Origin: Taxillus chinensis
Taxonomy: Eukaryota; Streptophyta; Magnoliopsida; Santalales; Loranthaceae
Direction: 5' to 3'
Length of the DNA: 64,000 nt
Assembly (NCBI GenBank): GCA_023512835.1
Contig: CM042087.1
Coordinates: forward strand, 9,957,715 to 10,021,714
The notes under the pieces are model-generated. The model saw nothing but the letters and a program-made list of their open reading frames with translations. It was not told the DNA's origin and did not search any database. Shown here in pieces: positions 59,101 through 64,000 of the stretch. The translations under genes were made by a program, and so were the position numbers. Each line of letters opens with the position of its first letter. Position 1 is the stretch's first letter.

Positions 59101-62100
59101 AGTCAACCATTTTGATTTATAATTGAGGCAAATGTGGATTTATCGATTGTAATGGACTCTTAGAGCCTGTGTATTCCATATTGATAATAGTGGACTAGAG
59201 ATAGCGTTGGAAGTACCTCCTAGCCACGGAGTATGTCACATTCGGCAAACGATGCTCATGAAGCCTTTTTTTGAATCCTTTATGGATATTACATTTCGTT
59301 GACTGATTGATCCACCCAATGTATCAAAAATCTACAAAACAACCAACCTAAATCTAAGGATTCGAACCTTTTGACTCTGATGGAACCAAAAAGTGTGTTT
59401 ATCTACTTTAATAAGATCTTTAACATGGAGTAATCATTGTTCGATAGAAACTCGGTTAGACCTTGTATTTGAAGTATGTCATCATCGTAGAGTACGTCAC
59501 ATCGCGCGAACGATGCTCGTTATGTCTCCTATGAATCCTTTACGAATATTAGATTTTGTTGTTTGACCAATCCACCAAATGCATCCCAAATCAACTAAAT
59601 AACAAAATGAAACCTCAAAATCAACCATTTTGACTTATAATTGAGGCAACATGTGGATTTATCGATTATAATGGAATCTTTGAGCCCGTGTACTCCATAT
59701 TGATAATAGTGGATTAGAGACAGCGTTGGAAGTACCTCCCAGCCACGGAGTATGTCACATTCGGCAAACGATGCTCGTGAAGCCATTTTTTGAATCCTTT
59801 ATGGATATTACATTTCGTTGACTGATTGATCCACCCAATGCATCAAAAATCTACAAAACAACCAACCTAAATCTAAGGATTCGAGCCTTTTGACAACTGA
59901 TGGAACCAAAAAGTGTGTTTATCTACTTTAATAGGGTCTTTGACATCGAGTTATCATTGTTCGATAAAAACTCTACTAGACCTAGTATTTGAAGTATGTC
60001 ATCACCATAGAGTACGTCACATCGCGCGAACCATGCTCGTTATGTCTCCTTTGAATCCTTTATGGATATTAGATTTTGTTTTTTGACCAATCCACTAAAT
60101 GCATCTCATATCAACTAAATAAGCAAACCAAACCTCAAAATCAACCATTCTGTTTTATAATTGAGGCAAAATGTGGATTTATCGATTATAAAGGAGTCTT
60201 TCAGCAGTGTGTATTCCATATTGATAATAGTGGATCAGAGACGGCGTTGGAAGTACCTCCTTGCCATGGAGTATGTCACATTTGGCAAACGATGCTCGTG
60301 AAGCCTTTTTTTGAATCCTTTGTGGATATTACATTTCGTTGACAAATTGATCCACCCAATGCATCATAAATCAACAAAACAACCAACCTAAATCTAAGCA
60401 TTCGAGCCTTTTAACTCCCGATGGAACCAAAAAGTGGGTTTATCTACTTTAATAGGGTCTCCGACATCGGGTAATAATTGTTCGATAAAAACTCCATTAG
60501 ACCTAGTATTTGAAGTACGTCATCACCGTAGAGTACGTCACATCGAGCGAACCATGCTCGTTATGTGTCCTTTGAATCCTTTATGGATATTAGATTTTTT
60601 GTTTGACTAATCCACCAAATGCATCCCAAATCAACTAAATAACCAAACCAAACCTCAAAATCGACCATTTTGATTTATAATTGAGGGAAAATATGGATTT
60701 ATCGATTGTAATGGACCCTTTGAGCCTGTGTATTCCATATTGATAATAGTGGACTAGAGACAGCGTTGGAAGTACCTCCTAGCCACGGAGTATGTCACAT
60801 TCGGCAAACGATGCTCGTGAAGCCTTTTTTTGAATCCTTTATGGATATTACATTTTGTTGACTGATTGATCCACCCAATGCATCATAAATCAACAAAACA
60901 ACCAACCTAAATCTAAGGATTCGAGCCTTTTAACTCCCAATGGAACCAAAAAGTGTGTTTATCTACTTTAATAGGGTCTCCGACATCGGGTAATAATTGT
61001 TCGATAAAAACTCCATTAGACCTAGTATTTGAAGTACGTCATCACCGTAGAGTACGTCATATCGAGCCAACCATGCTCGTTATGTCTCCTTTGAATCCTT
61101 TATGGATATTAGATTTTTTGTTTGACTAATCCACCAAATGCATCCCAAATCAACTAAATAACCAAACCAAACCTCAAAATCAACCATTTTGATTTATAAT
61201 TGAGGGAAAATATGGATTTATCGATTGTAATGGACTCTTTGAGCCTGTGTATTCCATATTGATAATAGTGGACTAGAGACAGCGTTGGAAGTACCTCCTA
61301 GCCACGGAGTATGTCACATTCGGCAAACGATGCTCGTGAAGCCTTTTTTTGAATCCTTTATGGATATTACATTTTGTTGGCTAATTGATCCACCCAATGT
61401 ATCAAAAATCTACAAAACAACCAGCCTAAATCTAAGGATTCGAGCCTTTTAACTCCCGATGGAACCAAAAATTGTGTTTATCTACTTTAATAGGGTCTTT
61501 GACATCGGATAATAATTGTTCGATAAAAACTCCAATAGACCTAGTATTTGAAGTATGTCATCACCGTAGAGTACGTCACATCGAGTGAACCATGCTCGTT
61601 ATGTCTCCTTTGAATCCTTTATGGATATTAGATTTTGTTGTTCGACCAATCCACCAAATGCATCCCAAATCAACTAAATAACCAAACCAAACCTCAAAGT
61701 CAACCATTTTGATTTATAATTGAGGCAAAATGTGGATTTATCGATTGTAATGGACTCTTAGAGCCTGTGTATTCCATATTGATAATAGTGGACTAGAGAC
61801 AGCGTTGGAAGTACCTCCTAGCCACGGAGTATGTCACATTCGGCAAACGATGCTCATGAAGCCTTTTTTTGAATCCTTTATGGATATTACATTTCGTTGA
61901 CTGATTGATCCACCCAATGTATCAAAAATCTACAAAACAACCAACCTAAATCTAAGGATTCGAGCCTTTTGACTCCTGATGGAACCAAAAAGTGTGTTTA
62001 TCTACTTTAATAAGATCTTTAACATGGAGTAATCATTGTTCGATAGAAACTCTGTTAGACCTTGTATTTGAAGTATGTCATCACTGTAGAGTACGTCACA

Positions 62101-64000
62101 TCGCGCGAACCATGCTCGTTATGTCTCCTTTGAATCCTTTACGGATATTAGATTTTGTTGTTTGACCAATCCACCAAATGCATCCCAAATCAACTAAGTA
62201 ACAAAATGAAACCTCAAAATCAACCATTTTGATTTGTAATTGAGGCAAAATGTGGATTTATCGATTATAAGGGAGTCTTTGAGCCCGTGTACTCCATATT
62301 GATAATAGTGGATTAGAGACAGCGTTGGAAGTACCTCCCAGCCACGGAGTATGTCACATTCGGCAAACGATGCTCGTGAAGTCTTTTTTTGAATCCTTTA
62401 TGGATATTACATTTCGTTGACTGATTGATCCACCCAATGCATCAAAAATCTACAAAACAACCAACCTAAATCTAAGGATTCGAGCCTTTTGACAAGTGAT
62501 GGAACCAAAAAGTGTGTTTATCTACTTTAATAGGGTCTTTGACATCGAGTTATCATTGTTCGATAAAAACTCTACTAGACCTAGTATTTGAAGTATGTCA
62601 TCACCGTAGAGTACGTCACATCACACGAACCATGCTCGTTATGTCTCCTTTGAATCCTTTATGGATATTAGATTTTGTTGTTTGACCAATCCACTAAATG
62701 CATCTCATATCAACTAAATAAGCAAACCAAACCTCAAAATCAACCATTCTGTTTTATAATTGAGGCAAAATGAGGATTTATCGATTATAAAGGAGTCTTT
62801 CAGCCTGTGTATTACATATTGATAATAGTGGATTAGAGACAGCGTTGGAAGTACCTCCCTCCCATGGAGTATGTCACATTTGGCAAACGATGCTCGTGAA
62901 GCCTTTTTTTCAATCCTTTGTGGAAATTACATTTCGTTGACAAATTGATCCACCCAATGCATCATAAATCAACAAAACAGCCAACCTAAATCTAAGCATT
63001 CGAGCCTTTTAACTCCCGATGGAACCAAAAAGTAGGTTTATCTACTTTAATAGGGTCTCCGACATCGGGTAATAATTGTTCGATAAAAACTCCATTAGAC
63101 CTAGTATCCTGAAGTACGTCATCACCGTAGAGTACGTCACATCGAGCGAACCATGCTCGTTATGTCTCCTTTGAATCCTTTATGGATATTAGATTTTTTG
63201 TTTGACTAATCCACCAAATGCATCCCAAATCAACTAAATAACCAAACCAAACCTCAAAATCAACCATTTTGATTTATAATTGAGGGAAAATATGGATTTA
63301 TCGATTGTAATGGACTCTTTTGTGTATTCCATATTGATAATAGTGGACTAGAGACAGCGTTGGAAGTACCTCCTAGCCACGGAGTATGTCACATTCGGCA
63401 AACGATGCTCGTGAAGCCTTTTTTTGAATCCTTTATGGATATTACATTTTGTTGACTGATTGATCCACCCAATGTGTCAAAAATCTACAAAACAACCAAC
63501 CTAAATCTAAGGATTCGAGCCTTTTAACTCCCGATGGAACCAAAAAGTGTGTTTATCTACTTTAATAGGGTCTTTGACATCGGATAATAATTGTTCGATA
63601 AAAACTCCATTAGACCTAGTATTTGAAGTATGTCATCACCGTAGAGTACGTCACATCGAGTGAACCATGCTCGTTATGTCTCCTTTGAATCCTTTATGGA
63701 TATTAGATTTTGTTGTTCGACCAACCCACCGAATGCATCCCAAATCAACTAAATAACCAAACCGAACCTCAAAATCAACCATTTTGATTTATAATTGAGG
63801 CAAAATGTGGATTTATCGATTGTAATGGACTCTTAGAGCCTGTGTATTCCATATTGATAATAGTGGACTAGAGACAGCGTTGGAAGTACCTCCTAGCCAC
63901 GGAGTATGTCACATTCGGCAAACGATGCTCATGAAGCCTTTTTTTGAATCCTTTATGGATATTACATTTCGTTGACTGATTGATCCACCCAATGTATCAA
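56200..64000. repeat. Satellite block with a 5-dimer higher-order period (about 2597 bp), three copies
   Basis: TCAAAGTCAACC is at 56501, 59097 and 61694. GACAAATTGATCC is at 57744, 60341 and 62939. The third copy is cut by the window end. Confidence 0.88.

Larger units (their letters stand above)
39101..64000. repeat. Satellite array, dimeric monomer of about 519 bp, about 48 copies
   Basis: Every 518-520 bases the phrase TTGATCCACCC returns (39101, 39621, 40140, 40658, 41177, 41696). Each unit holds two related halves of 259-260 bp: one ending ATGGATATTAGATTTT, the other ATGGATATTACATTTC (39341, 39600, 39860). The halves share AATGCATC, GTCACAT, ATGCTCGT and TGAATCCTTTATGGATATTA. All copies face the same way, with no insertion inside. 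The array runs off the right end. I do not recognise the family. Confidence 0.96.

Noticed and set aside
39390..60342. Repeated open frames of 60-110 residues on both strands of the satellite (for example 63 residues starting MASRASFAECD on the minus strand)
   Set aside because: They recur at the satellite period, are often broken by the variants of a unit, and resemble no protein. They are by-products of a repeated sequence.
39101..64000. Possible CENP-B box in the satellite
   Set aside because: Stretches such as ATTCGGCAAACGATG share TTCG and an A at the right distance but lack the CGGG part, so they do not fit the known box.
39101..64000. CRISPR array
   Set aside because: Unit length of about 519 bp, no spacers and a eukaryotic setting rule this out.
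1..64000. tRNA, rRNA or host protein genes
   Set aside because: None was recognised on either strand. The tRNA-like bits at 17682 and 21392 are primer sites of 12-18 bases only.

Overview
This window looks like plant heterochromatin, probably pericentromeric. I see no host gene. It has two parts: a nest of Ty3/gypsy LTR retrotransposons (1 to 39100) and a tandem satellite array (39101 to the end). The plant origin rests on Athila-type and Tekay/Del-type chromovirus elements, an Athila primer site matching plant tRNA-Asp, a chromovirus primer site matching initiator tRNA-Met, and LTR promoters with plant-style TATA boxes. The species cannot be named from the sequence.

The nest reads as follows; letters are mine. 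Element A is an Athila-lineage element (plus strand) sitting in the satellite. Its 3' LTR abuts the array at 39100/39101 and its 5' end lies left of the window. A is cut three times. Element D (Athila, 1 to 7214, 5' part outside the window) sits in A's gag. Element C (Tekay/Del chromovirus, minus strand, 8933 to 19388, target duplication AAGAC) sits after A's protease. Element B (Athila, 19921 to 30636, target duplication TCCAT) sits in A's reverse transcriptase. C is itself cut by a solo Athila LTR, E (10940 to 12444, minus strand). The order of insertion is therefore A, then D, C and B in unknown order, with E after C.

The Athila copies share one layout: LTR, tRNA-Asp primer site, gag, protease, RT, RNase H, integrase, a small stem-loop, a promoter-like stretch with its own TATA box, a long 3' ORF, about 1.4 kb of noncoding DNA, a hairpin next to the polypurine tract, and the LTR. 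The 3' ORF ends in a Ulp1/C48-type cysteine protease domain. In B most of that ORF is deleted. All coding regions carry frameshifts or stops, so none of the copies looks autonomous.

Two observations stand out. First, the U3 part of the Tekay LTR is alignable to the U3 part of the Athila LTR, although the two elements belong to different clades, and the region before the Athila 3' ORF reuses the same short words and TATA arrangement. This looks like a promoter module shared between element families and duplicated inside one. Second, the satellite is a dimer of about 519 bp made of two diverged halves of about 260 bp, and its higher-order period changes along the array from 3 to 4 to 5 dimers.
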